Assembly (NCBI GenBank): GCA_036785705.1
Contig: JAWUZG010000138.1
Coordinates: forward strand, 3,286,501 to 3,350,500
Direction: 5' to 3'
Length of the DNA stretch: 64,000 nt
From: Acanthornis magna
Lineage: Eukaryota; Chordata; Aves; Passeriformes; Acanthizidae
Below are positions 1 to 14,100 of this stretch, in pieces; the stretch's first letter is position 1; each line of letters opens with the position of its first letter. Made by a program: the position numbers and the translations under genes. Under the pieces are notes generated by a model, which was given only the letters and a program-made list of their open reading frames with translations, was not told where the DNA came from and did not search any database.

Positions 1-3000
1 GGATTCAGCAGTGTCTTGCCCTGAATTCCGCAAGTCCCACACAGCTCTGGGGGGTTCTGCTATGGTTTTTCTGCTTTCCTGTTCCTCTTTTTTCAGCTCA
101 TCCCTTCCCGGGCAGTTCCTCCCTCCCGTGCTGAAGGTGATTGTGCTCTCCGTAGGTGGATCCAGCCCAGCTCCTGTGGGGTGTCCTAAGAGGGGTCCCC
201 GCGCTCCTGCTTTTCCTCACTGCTGGAAGAAGCACCTGGTGGGTGTTTTATGGGAGAGCATCCGTGGGGATGTGACAGAGGGGACATCAATGGGGCTCTG
301 GGAACATCTCCTGGTGCTCCTGGCTGGGCTGGGGGTCCCGAGTGGGGACAGCAGGGCTGTGCTCTGGGTCAGGCCCTACCCAGGGGGATTCTGTCTAGGT
401 TGTGTCCAGCCCTTCCAAAGATGTCAAAGTCCCTTCCTCACCTCCTTGCCACAAACGGGGTTGGTTTCAGATTTCCCTTTAAATGCAGGTTTGTTCTACC
501 AACTCAACCAGGTCCAAAAGACTCTCCTAGGAGAGGGGAGCTCGGCCCAAAAGGGCTGTGGAAGTGCTGCTGTGGCTCTTTGGAGGAGAACTGGGGCCCA
601 GGGGAGCAGCACCCCCTCCCTCTGGGTGCACAGAGTCTGCCCAGAGCAGCTCCAGGAGTCCTGGAGGGCACGGGAGTCAAATCCCACAGCAAAATATGCC
701 TGGGTGGGAGCAATATATGGGATTATTGACTTCCCTGGAGCCTGCAGACAGCTGCAACTTAAGAGAATTTTTTGGCATGGAGGTGATTTTGCTCTGATCT
801 TATCACCAGGCACAGACAAACCCTTCTGTCTTTCTTCTTTTCCCTATTTTTAATTATCTTTTTTGTTGTGTTTTTTAATTTTTTAAGAAATGACCTTCTA
901 AACCAACTTCTGGAGATTGCAGCAGACCAGAGACCCTCAGCTCATACTCCTCATCTGGGGTGGGGTGGCACAGCCTCCTCACCCTTGGCAATGCCCTGGG
1001 TGCTCTGCCAGCCCCTGGCACTGGGGGTGAGGTCTCCAAGTGTCCATGTTTCAGTCCCAGACTGCCCAAAAGATATTCCACGGAAAGCAGGTATCTGTTA
1101 AACCCTGCTGTGTTGTGGGAGGTGGAATTAGAAAGCTCTTGCAGCTGGAAAGCATGCATGGAAGGGAGAGCAGGGTGAAGCTGGCACATGGAGCCCCAGG
1201 TGGCTTCAAAAAATGGGGAAGTGTCCCAGCCATGGGCTTTGCCACAGGAATATTCCAGTACTGTCACACAGCAAACTCTGCCTGCTCTGCCTCGAACAGA
1301 GGCAGCTGCTTAATTTGCTGTATCTCACCCATCATTAAAATCATGGAGTTTAATGGATTTTTAAAAAGCTGGCATGGCCTGGGAGATGCCTTTTGTTGAG
1401 ATTGAGTCTTCATTTGAACAAAAAATCACTGCTTTTCCAAGGTTTCATTGTACAAACTCAAAACGGCTTAAGAGTTTCTGTAATGTCCCTTCTTTTCTCT
1501 GGGATCCTTCCAGCCCAAGTGGGTGAATGGTGCAGCTCTTCCCTGGCTCCCGGGGGTGCCATGGAGGAGGTGGCACTTGGTGGCAGTGGCACTGGAGCCT
1601 CCTGTGCTGCCCCAGGACACTCCCACAGCGACCTGTGAGCACAGACAGCTTAAAGCTGCATTTCTAGAAACCTTCTCTGAGTGGTTTGTGTGTGTCTGGG
1701 GGTTGTGATGACAAGTTTTAGATGTAGAAGCCATAAATCAGCTCTCAGGGCTTGGAATAATATCGATCTAAGGAATTATGGGGCTGTGGGGAAGGGGTGA
1801 CTCAGGCACAGTCACTGACAAATGCAGGATGGAAATGCAGCTAGAAAATCATTCTTGTGGCAGTGGAAGAGAATCTCCACAGTCCTGTGGAGAAATTAAA
1901 GTCTGTGCTTGGCAGATCTATTCCTGGGAAGTCTGGAATTTCTCCACGGATTTCTCAGAGGCGACCAAGGCCTGACACAAGAGCCCAACCCAAGCCCTGC
2001 CAGCACCGTGAGCTGGCTCCTCTCTCATCTCAACAGGAGCTCCAGCTGGGATCCAAAGAGGAGGAAAAGGAGGGAAGGAAGGGAAGGAAGTTTGATCATT
2101 AAGGACAAGTCCCTGGGGTGAATTTCTGGAAAGTATTGCCTTGGACTCTGCCTTAAAACCACAACTGAGCTGGGCTAGAGATGGGCATCAGGATGCGGTT
2201 GCTCTGGAGAGGGGAGCAGCTCCCTCAGGCTGCCCTTCAGCCTCTCCTGAGGTGATCCAAGGGCAGAGCTGTGCTGATCCCAGCAGAGACCCTGCAGTGA
2301 TGGGAGCTGCTGCAGGCAAGGAAAGGCTGGGGACAGAGCCCTGCAGGAGCCACCACTGCTGGCCCTGCGGTGTAGGGGCCCAGCCAGGCCATCCCAAGCT
2401 CTTTGGGATGCTTTAGCTGTGAGCTTGCCTGCCCCACCCGGGTGTGGATTGGACACCGTGGCACCAGGGGACATCTCCAAGGCTGGAGGGTTGCTGACCC
2501 CAACTGGAACCATGGACAGACTGGTGTCTCTGTCCTACACAGGGACACCAGCAGTGGGACACCACAGGTGGCAGTGACACCATTCTCAGCCTCTGCTGTC
2601 TGACGTGGGTGTTCCCCCTGCCACCTCCTGCACCCCAACTTCCCAGCGAGATCCAGCAGCAGGAAGAGAGAGGTTCCATCTCCCCTGGCCCAGCCTCCAG
2701 GGAATGAGCTCTCAGCTCTAAGCTGGTCACGCAGCTCCCTCTATAGTCAGTGGAGAGAGACGGGGACTGGTGACACTGTCCCTGTCACCAGAGGCTCTGC
2801 TCTGCTCTCCCAGCAGCACCTGGAGCCAAAGGGGTTCGGGTTCCCCCCACTCGATACCTGAGGCTGGGTGGGAAAAAAACCCCTTTATCTGCACCCATGA
2901 AATCAAGGACTGGAGGCTGAGCCCATGGGGACAGAACTCACCTCTCTCTCCTCCAACCCAAATTGCCTCCAAAATGCTAATGTCAAGTCTTGACCCTTGG

Positions 3001-6000
3001 TGGGTGCAGGCCAGGCCGGGCAGGGAGGCTGGGAATGTTTTTTGGGGTTTGCACAAGGCGTTAAATCCTCCAGCACAGCTGGAAAACTCCCCAGGCTGCA
3101 GCAGCACCAGGCACACAGACAATCCCATTTCCTACCAAAGCATTGAGTCCTGATGGATGTGGCCTCTCCAGGTGCCAAATCCTGCCCCTGCACGAGGGCT
3201 CTGCACTGGCAGCCCCAGCACAAGCACATTCAGAGCACATCTCATTTGTCATCTTTTCATCAAAAAGTGTGCAAAGCCTCTCCCCGAAGTGCAGAGCTGT
3301 TTTACAGCCAGGCTATAAAACCCTGCAGACTCTCTACTCCAATGGAATTACATCAGTGCCAATAATCTGGCAAATATCAGGAGGGAATTTAATCAAAAGA
3401 ACCAACACCAGGGCCCTGATTTACAGCGGCCCATGACAGAGCGGGGTGGACGAGGGTTTGCAGGACCCAGATGTGGAATTTCACTTGCAACATCATTTGG
3501 AGCAGAGGGGAAGCAGAAGGAACTGCAAGCAGAGCTTCAGCATGTTGGGAGCTCTTGGTGATTTCTCAAAAACCAGGGAGAAAAGAGGAACAACTTGCCC
3601 TCGTCTGAATCTGAAAAAATGAACATTCAACATTTCTTATATCCCATATCTTGTTGTTTCTCAGGACAGCCCCCACAGCAGGGCTGTGCCCAGGGCCGGG
3701 GGTTGGATGTGTCTGCCAGGACAAAGGGCATCCTGCTCGCCTGCCCCCTGCGATGAGCCCATCCATGCCCCCTGGATGAAGAGCAGCAGGACCATTGGAC
3801 TCCTCCAGCTCAGCATCCGTGGCTGGGGCAGCGATCAGCTGCAGTCTGACCTCAGCCCTGGCTGGGTGTCCCTGGGCTTGCCTGACCACCCACCCGCAGC
3901 AGCCACATCCTCCATTCGCAGCTCCATTCCCAGCTCCAGCCTGGCAGGCTCTGGCACACACCCAGCCTTGCCACTCCATGCAATATCCCTGCTCCATCTG
4001 TCATCAATTCCTTTGCCTGTGGTTTGCAGCCTCCATGCCATGGCCTGCCTGGCGTGGCCCTGTCCCAGGGCATCTCTGGCCACTGACAGCTCCCAGGCTT
4101 TTATTGGTTTAGCGAGGAAACCACTGGAAGTAAAAACAGAGCAAAGCACCTGGCACAGCTGGATCACTGCTATCCATCGGGGAAAACCATCCTTAAAGCC
4201 CAGCTTCTCATGTCTTTACCTGCACTGCTGATCTGAACTTCAGATGATCAAAAAATATTTTATTTAACAATTATTAAAGGTTTGGCTGTTAGAAAGCCAA
4301 GCAGCCCTGAGCCGAGCAGGGGGTGCTGCCCAGCTCTGCTTTCTGCTCACCTTTTGCTGCCTGAGCCTCACCCCGTGCCCTGCAACACGTGCAAAAGTTT
4401 GTGGAATCCTCTTTTTCTCCAAGTTAAAAAGGAGACATTGTGCAAACATTTCTGCAATGTTATATTTTTGCATAACTACCCAAACCAACCATTTAAAACA
4501 ATGCAACTCCAGCCTCTTTAATTTGCTGATGTTTGATGTGCTGTGAGTTGAGGCACCTCGTGCATGGGATGGAGTGGGAGATGAGGAATGCAAGGCAGAG
4601 GAGAGGCAGCTTAGCTGGATGTGTCTGCTAGGCTAAATTAATGGAGTTGAATTAATTAAAAAATGTCTCTGGCAGCTCTTTCATGGAGCATTTTCTGTGA
4701 GCTCACCTGAGCTCTTGCCAGGGTGGGTGAGAGCCACAAGCTCCTTGAGAGCTCTTGAGGCGCCGGGGCTCTCTGAAATGCTTTTATTTAAATGTATTCT
4801 GTGTGGGGCATGATCAGAGTGATGTGATGGATGAAAGAATCAGGTTTTATAGAGAAAATATAGAGAAAATATGGTTGTGCTGGAGCAGTGGTGAGGGTGG
4901 TGGCAAGTGCTCAGGATGGTTAATTCCTTAATTTTAACCACATTCAGTCGAGACGAGGCTCTGGGAGAGTGTTGGTTTGGTGAAATGGTAAATGAATGTT
5001 GTTATCAGTGGAGAGATGGCTGGAGCTGTTGAATGGGAGGGGTTGGATTTAAACCAGCCTGTGTTCAACGATTATTTCAGAACAAGCCCTGAATCAGGAG
5101 AGAAAAATAGAGGGAACATAAACCCCGCTGTGTGATAAACAGAGCTCGGGAAAAGGAGCTTTCAAAGGAATGCCGGTGCTGTAGGGAACTTCATTTCGCT
5201 GCTGCTGGAGGGGACGGTGGATTTACCCCACAAAAAAACCCCTCGAGGGCTGTGAAATCGCGCTAATGGGCTGCGAGCCGGGCGCTGCTCGTCCCCAGCA
5301 CAGTTATCACAAACTTTTGTGTCTGGCGGCTGCGATGGGCACGGATTTGTTACAAACCACGGTGGGCTGGAGGAGCATTGAAATGGGGCTATCTCTGATT
5401 TCAAGTGCGGGAGAGGTTCGAGAAGGCAGAGGAGGAAAAAGGGCAATTGCAAAGAGGATTTAATAGAAAGAATGATTCTGCAAGTGGGGAATTCAGCCTA
5501 AAAACCTCCTGGAGGCCAGTGGTGTCTTCCCGGTGCTCCCTCGGGGAAACTGAGGCATGGAAAGGCTCGGAGGTTTCCCACCTGCAAGTGCCACCCGGCT
5601 GGGGTTTTGGGCAGGACTCAGTGCTGTCAGTGAGAGTGAAGGGCCAGGGACAGCAAGGAGGGACAGACAGGAGTGCGGAACAGCTGCCTGGCCAGGAAGG
5701 AGAGCCGGGAGAAGCAGGAATGGGCACCCGGGAATGCCAGGGCCAGTAAGACAGAGAGGGTTAAGCAGGGACACATTGCCAGCACAGGCTAAGTAGGGAC
5801 TACCTTTGCCCAGGATGGAAAAACTGGAGATGGGCAGGGGATGGGACCTGTCCCGCCTCGGAGCATCCCCTCCCTGTGCCAATCCCGGAGGACTGAATTC
5901 CCTTTGGATACAGTGACCCCATAGCTGACAAAGAGCCCCTCCCTCCCCCAAATCCTACCACAACCCTGGATAAACCAAAGCCCTGGGAATGAGTTCACTG

Positions 6001-7054
6001 TCCTTGGGGAGGGGGGAATTCCCCCTGGGGCACCCCAAACCCCTTTAGGGGGAGCAGGAAGGTAAATGAACATCAGGCTCTGGACATCAGCAGTGCTGAC
6101 AATGGATAGTGATGGATGCCAGGCTGCATCCCTGTCTGGCCCTGCTTTCCCAATTTCCATTTGTTTGCCCCAGCCTAACACTGTCGTTTCAGCCGTCTAA
6201 ACAGAAATATGGATTTGATTCCAACACAGCGCCATGTGGGACAGGGAGACAAGGCATGGCCATGCATGGCAGGCAGGTCACTGCTGGAATGGGGGTCTGT
6301 GGAAGCAGCTCAGCCCCCCAACACCCCTCCCTCCCTTCTGTCTCCTCAGACCCAAAAGAGGAGCTCCTCTCTCCCCCTGACCCCAGACTATGTTCCCATC
6401 CCATCACCATCAGCTGGAGCTGGAGTTGATTGGGATCCTCAGTGCAAGGGGAGTGAAAAAAAATCTCATTGGAGTTGTTTTACACGGTAAAACAAGGGGG
6501 AGTAGGATCATCTGAAGATGGGATTTCTTTTCTGCTTTGGCAAAAAATGCATGTTTTCAGTAGGGAAAATAAAACCAACAGCATTTTCATTTAAAAAATT
6601 GAAAATGCTGGAGACCCAAAATTTCCCAGTGAAAAATTCTCATCTGAAGCCAAAAAGCTTTCTATTTCTTGTTGAAATGAATCTTTAGAGAGAAAAGAGC
6701 TGAGGATTTCTGTGGGAAACCCCAGCATTTTCTAATCTGGCTTTTGAATGTTTGCTTGATTCCTTTCACTGCACCTCAGGATGAGGATTTCCATCTCTTC
6801 CAGCAGCAGCTGAGAGTTAAAAAGGTTCATTTGCAAGATTTGCTCTTCTCGCTGCTCCCGCCCCAGCTGAAGCCCAGCTCGCCTCCACGGCCACACAAGG
6901 AAACCTCAAAATAGTCTGAGCTCAAAATAAACTTGTTTCCCCTTTTTCTGTTCTCTCCTCCTCCAGAGGAGTGACAAGTTCTGTGCGTGGGCTCAGCTCT
7001 GCCTGAAGGGTGGGAGCTGGAGACGGGGCTCGGAGGAGGCTGATTTAAATTCTA

Positions 7055-7756
<702 letters not shown>

Positions 7757-10700
7757 TCACAGGGAGGGAGGCCCTGCGGGCACCTCTGGCTGTGGGAAGC
7801 CAAGTGTTCACCCACATCCCTTCCTGACCCGTGCTGTGAGGTGAGCTTGGCTTTTTGGAGGGGAAAATAAGGTTGGCAAGACCACATTTCACTGTCCTGA
7901 CTTGCAATAAATATGGATTTGCCTCTCGCTGCTCTTAGTGGGGGTTCCAGGTGGGGTGTGAGGACAGGGGCCCCACTGTGGTTAGAGCACAGTGCACACA
8001 AACCCCTGTGGCACCTCCAGCTTTGTCACACTTTCCCCCATGGAAGCACCACTCGTGTCCCTTCTAATCCACCCTCGCATTGTGTTCTTACTGCTCAGGG
8101 CAAAGGCCCCCAAACTGCTGTGAAAGCCCCACTTCCCAGCATGTCAGGAACCCCTTCTGTCCCTGTGGGATGGGATTTCCGTCATCACCTCCCTAGCTTT
8201 CCCAGTATTCCCACTCTCACCAGTTCTAACCCACACATGTTTGAGCTCCAAATACCATTCCAAGACCTTTCCAGTTAGTTTCTCCCTCAGCTTTCCACAC
8301 CACAGGCTCTGTCACTCATCTGCAGCCCTGACCATGCTGATAACCCTCACTTCTGCCTCTGCATCCCCCATTTTGCCAAGGAGAGGTCTGGCCTGACACC
8401 CAGCCAGCCAAATCCAAAAAGTCCCCCCCTGCTTTGATTGCTGTGACCGAGATGTCCAATTCCTCCACCATCTGCAGCCTAAAGTCAACACTGGGCCTAT
8501 TTTACCAGGGGGCCTTCGCAAAGGACGACTTCGGGACTTCAAAAGCTCGACCCCTCGCCCGCCTCTCCCCAGAGCTGTCACGGGGCCATCAGGAGGCAGT
8601 TGCTGGGGCTCTGTGCTTTGCCGAGAATTTTATAGCTTGTTTTCTTTTCCTGTGGCTTTTATTTGCTCTTCACCCCTGAACAATGCAGCTGTGCCATGCC
8701 AGCCCACAGCTGGGTCCCTCGCCTCGGCACGGAGGTGTCACAGCTCCGGCCTTGTCACCTTCCCTCAGAGCAGAGACATCTTAATCCCTCATTCCTTCCT
8801 GTTTACCTTATGGTGCTCTCCCAACACAAAGCCGCGCTGTATTTGCTTAATTATCAAATTTCAGCCCAGAAAATTACAGCGCGTCTCCGGATTATTCCTC
8901 AGGAATGATCCCCAGCTGACACACGCCGTGACAGCAGTGGGGAGAGCGGCACCCTCCGTCCCCACGCACCCTGCAGGGTTGAGCCGCTCTCTCCGTGCTC
9001 TGCCATCGGAATTCCTATGGCTGACGCGGACAGGCCAAACCTCACGTCCCCACCAAAGGCTGGCAGAGCAGGAGCAGCCACCAACGTGCTGATGATGACA
9101 AGAGCAGCCCGGGAACGCTTTGCCAGCCGTGAGGGAGGGACATTCCTGACATGGAGCTGGGCACGGCTTTGAGCCGCAGTTTGGCCCTCCTTGGATGAGC
9201 CCAGCAGCTTGTGGGAGCTTTTGTCATCTCCCAGACAGGACACAACCATCAGGGAGCCTGGAGACACTGCTGCTGGATCCACAGGGAATGGCTGCGTTTC
9301 AGATCTGGCCCAGTCCCACATGTGCTGAAGCTGCACTTTGAGCAGCTAAAAGCAGCACAGGAGCACGCACCAGGCACTTCTGGGTCCCCCCTCGTGAGTT
9401 TTCCCCTTCCATGGAAACCTCAGGAAGAGCAGCCTGCTGTGCCCTGCTGGAGCAGCCGCTCAGCTTGTCCCACACGTGCCGTGCAGCCCCAACCCCCACC
9501 ATGGCTCCACCACAAAAAGGGTTCTAGAGGTGATCCCTGCCCTGCAGAATACACAAGCAAAGCTTTCGGGAAGGAGGTGGGGGTTTTAAAGTCCCAGTCC
9601 TTGTTTTACAGAGGGGACCAAGTGAGGTTAAACCATTTTCCTGGAGGTGCAGGATTCAGGGCTGATTCCTACTCTCAGGGCAGAGCCTTCCCTCAGGCAC
9701 GGACCAGGGCTGGGACACAGGGAATGTTCTTCTGGCCACACCTAACCCCCAAGGCATCACCTGTATGCATGGCACAGCCTCAGGACTTGGCTCTAACAGA
9801 GGAAAAAATATTTAAATCCCTCACTCTCAGGGTTGGACATCCCTGCTGTAGGCTGTGACCGCGTGGGCACATGTCCATCATTCAAAGCCTCGAGGCTCAG
9901 GAGCAGCTCTGCCTTTGGTGCCACAAACCACAGGATTTGGTCCCTGTTGATCAACATGAGGGGATATTTCTCCAGGGAGGGGCATGGCCTCACAGAAGCC
10001 TTAGCTCTCCCTCAAATCTGTCAAAAATACATGTTTTCCCAGGAGAATGAAAGCTCACCTCCTCCTAAAATTTGTATTTTAGGAGAGCTGGACTTGGCAC
10101 TGGAGTATTTTGCAAGATTGCATTGGCAAATCCCTTTTTAAAATTCAAAGCTGAGCCCACACGAAGAGTGAGTGAAAATCTTTGCATTTCTTTGGGTTGC
10201 TTGATAAGCAGAAATGTTTTTGCAAAGCCAGGAAAACAGAACTCTGGGGATTCTCTCTCGAGTTCTTTGCTAACATTTCCACTGTTCCCACCAGAGCAGA
10301 GCTGCACAGGAATGGGGAAGAAAAAGTGGAGTGTGCAGAGCAACTCCCAGCTCTGCTCCCAGGATCAATTTTCCATTGGTGTTCCAGGGACAGGAAAATC
10401 CTGAAGAAGGGAAGAAGCTAAACCTCACAAGAAGCTGCTAGGAGCTCCCCAAAACAGCCATCCCAGTCCTCATCCAGAGACAACGACCTAAATATTGTGC
10501 ATGCCGTGGGGGATAAACCCTCCAGGGAGGAAGTGAATGAGCTGGGAGAAGGCGCGGTCTGGTCCAGCCCCACTCTGTGACCAGCACAGCCTCCCTGGGA
10601 GCTCCCCACAAGCATCCAGGGAGTGACAGCCACCCCTCCACTGTGACCTCTCAGCTTTTTTTTGGCTCCATCATCTCAGCCTTGGTTCTGTCGTCTCCTT

Positions 10701-10983
10701 CCACTCCCAGGGCACAGAGGAAACAGCTGGCCACTGATTCCCTCCTAACCCCACACACCTGACTGCTTTTCCAGCATCCATCCCCTCCTGATCCACCTGT
10801 TTCTGCAGACAGAAGGGGCCAAACTCAGGGAGAGCAGCTTTAATTGAAATTACTGTGTTCACCTGAGTGCCTGGGCAGGAGTGGCCAGTGCTGTGCACCC
10901 CTGGCCATCAGGCAGGGCAAGCTGGCAGCTCTATCTGTAGCCTGGTGTGTTTGCTGATGCCCAGTGGGAGAAGCTTGGTCTGG

Positions 10984-11152
10984 CTGAAGGAAAATACCCA
11001 TCTTATTTCTCCTGAAAATAGCACGCAGGGATGGAGGGACTGAAGGAAAATACCCATCCTATTTTCTCCTGACAATAGCACACAGGGACAGAGGGACTGA
11101 AGGAAAATACCCATCCTATTTTCTCCTGACAATAGCACGCAGGGACGCAGGA
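10984..11152. repeat. Minisatellite, 56/57-bp unit, three copies
   Basis: Three head-to-tail copies begin CTGAAGGAAAATACCCATC at 10984, 11040 and 11097. They differ by a few substitutions and one indel. The periodic open frame on the minus strand is a by-product. Confidence 0.93.
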
Positions 11153-14100
11153 ATTGGGGCAATGCAAGAAATGTCCCATCCAGGCGTCACAAAGTCCTTG
11201 TGGGGACAAGGCTGGGACACGCCATGTTGGGATTCCTCTGGAGGTGTGGAGTATGGGCACTGCCTGGGCACATCGCTGCCCCAGCAGCAGGTCGGGATGG
11301 TTTTGGATCCCAGCTCGGAATCCGTGCATGTCCCCAGGGCATGTGGCTCCCCTGGCCAAGTTTTCCCTGGATGGAGGCGCTCAGGAAACGCGGCTCCCGC
11401 CCTCCCTCTGCCTAGGCCCGAGGTTAATCCCCTGCTGTGCTGAAGCCTTTTGCCTTGTTCCTAACATGACTTGGCCTGGCTTTAATTTTCAGCCACTGCT
11501 TCTTGGTTTGAATTTCCCTGAATTCAAGTGTCTCTTTAGCAACTCATTTTTTCTTTCTATGAATGCCTTTGAGGGCTGTAATAAAAATCACCTCCCAGGA
11601 CTGGCATCACCTCCACTCCTCACGCTTTGCTTTGCACCTAGGTGGAGAGGACACCCCTGCAGCCCTGCAGACCCAGCTATGAGCAAAACATGGGCCAGGT
11701 GCTGAGAGCTCTCTGTTGAAAGGTTTTGGCTCCAGCTGCTCCGCTAAGCCCAGTCCTGCTGTCTCCTGCTCTCTTCTTTCTCTTACTCTGCCAAGGACCT
11801 CACAAGCCTTTTGTTCCCTGACTTTATTGCGCACAGATGTACGGAGATTCATCAGAGCATCTCTACCTGAGCTGCCAGGCTTGGGTCTGAATAACCAAAT
11901 TTCATTTAAACACAGATGTTCCGAAACCTGGAGAAGGCTGGAGAGGGAAAGAGGAAAGCTGCGCTTTGGAGCCGGGCAGAGAAAGCACTGCGGAATCTTC
12001 TCCATGTTAAAACCAGTGACTTGGTCAAATGAATCCCTCAGAGAAGGTCAAGGTGGGCAGGATTTTCCATGTGGGAGAAGGAAAGGAGGGACATGAATGG
12101 AGGAGCAGGCTGGGGCTGTGTGCTGGGAGCTGTGGTTGTGGTCTTTGTGCTGCCGCTGTGTCCCCCGGGCCCTGCGTCCCAGCGCTCTGCGTCTCCCAGG
12201 ACGAATTCCTCTCCGTGGTTTTCATTCAGCAATGACAATGCTGCCCTTTCAAAAGACCCCACCCTCCCAAAGCTTATATTTTGGCAATTTTCAAAATGCA
12301 AATTGCTTTTTAAACAAACGAAAACCCCAAAACATTTTGTTTTAATTTTTGCAAACAATAATTCAGGGGAGGGGGGAAGGAAAAGGGGAGGACGGAAGAA
12401 TCCAGAGGCTGAAAGTAATCTCTAAATTTGACTTGAATTCATGAACAGTCTCAGTCTCCTTAAAATGATCCTTTTCCCAAACAAATTTTTTTTCCCCAGA
12501 AAATTGCTAGTTCAGCCATTATTTCTTTTCTGCAGGAGAAACCCTGATGTGCAGAGTCCCGGTCCCTGACAAGGACACCCTGCCCATGCCCATATTGGGG
12601 GAGCTTTGGTCTCAGGGCATCCCTAGAGATATCTTTAGGGATATTGTCTTTGAGGACTATAATGGTCAAGGAAACAGCTGCCTTTAAGTCAAAGAGGGGA
12701 CAACAGAGGTGAAGAAGCCAGAGCCACCAGAGTCCTATCTGGACTGGGAGGTAGAGAGAAATCCCCCATGGAGACAGCAGGAGGGTGTCCCTGGTCCCCT
12801 CCAGTGTCCCTTCAAGCCACTGCCAACTGGTTTGAGGTTTTGGAGCAGCTGGACATCAATTTGGATCTGGTGGATGAGCTCTCCCACCACTACAGGTCAT
12901 TGGACCACACCAGTCCAGCCCAGGCTGCCAGGGCTGTGCCTGGTGAGCGATCCCAGGTGTGACCCAAAAGGGATCTCTCCTGCAGGTTTGGATGCTCCCA
13001 GGCTGGGAAAGGATTTCTGTCCATGCATGGTGTGACCCAAAAGGGATCTCTCCGGGGGGTTTGGATGCTCCCAAGCTGGGAGAGGGTTTCTGTCCATGCT
13101 TTCTGCAGCAGGATGGCCAAGCATGGATGAACAACAGTGGCAAAGTCCTGCAGAGCAGAGCCACCACTGGTGGCCATGGGAGCTTGGATCCATTGGGATT
13201 GAGCACTTGGATCCAGGATCTGCCCCATGCCCTCCTGCATGGCCCAGTGCCTCCCACCACAGCCCCAGCTGGCCAGCAGCAAACAAAAACGTTTGCTCAG
13301 GAAAATTCATCTGTGTGAGCTGTTGAGTATGAGTAAGGAGGAGGCTCGGAAGTTGGTTGGGTTGGCTCAGGCAAGGGGAAACCCATGGGGGTGTTGTGGC
13401 TGCGAGGGGCAGACACAAGGTCTGCGCCAGGCCCAGGTTTTCCTGACAGTCAGAGCTAAAGGATGGAGGGAAGTGTGTGGATACACCACAAAAAATGCAG
13501 CCGTGGCTGGCATCGCCCACAGGGCTGGAGCCACAGACCTGGCCTGCAGCAACAGCAAGTGGGGACTGGGGGGGAGGGAAGGCAGAGCCCCAGCCTTGCT
13601 GGGACCCCCCCTCTGTTCGGGGTGAAGGCTTTTTGGGGAGCCCCTCACACTCTGAACCCAGTCCTAGTGAGGCCAAATGCCTCTCACCCCCCTCCATCCC
13701 TGAGAGCAAGGAATGGCCAAACTGCCAATGTGGGAGAGGCAAGAGAGAAGGGGCCTGGGCAGAAACACTCTGAGGACATTTCCCCCTCGGCACAAAAAGG
13801 GCTTGGGGTACAGAAGATATTTCCATGCCTGAAAATCCTGAGAAATCGCAATTCTGTGGAAAAGCTCTGGACAAGATGTCATCAGAGTGACTCAGGACCT
13901 CCCTGGGGAGGCTGCACAACCCAAGTGCCCTTCACTTCCCACTTTGCCAGTTCCCAAATCTCCACATGCCTCAGGGACAGAGAGGCTCTGGAGATGTCGC
14001 TGTCAGCATTGGTTCTGCTAAGTGTAACAGCTCTCTGGGACACTGAAGTTGGTAATAGAACATTGACACCCGCCTGGGCTTTCCAAGGATAAGACCCTCA

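Noticed and set aside
3884..3892. Perfect GLI-type site GACCACCCA
   Set aside because: Netrin-1 responds to Hedgehog signalling, but one 9-mer in 64 kb of GC-rich DNA is expected by chance and no cluster is seen.
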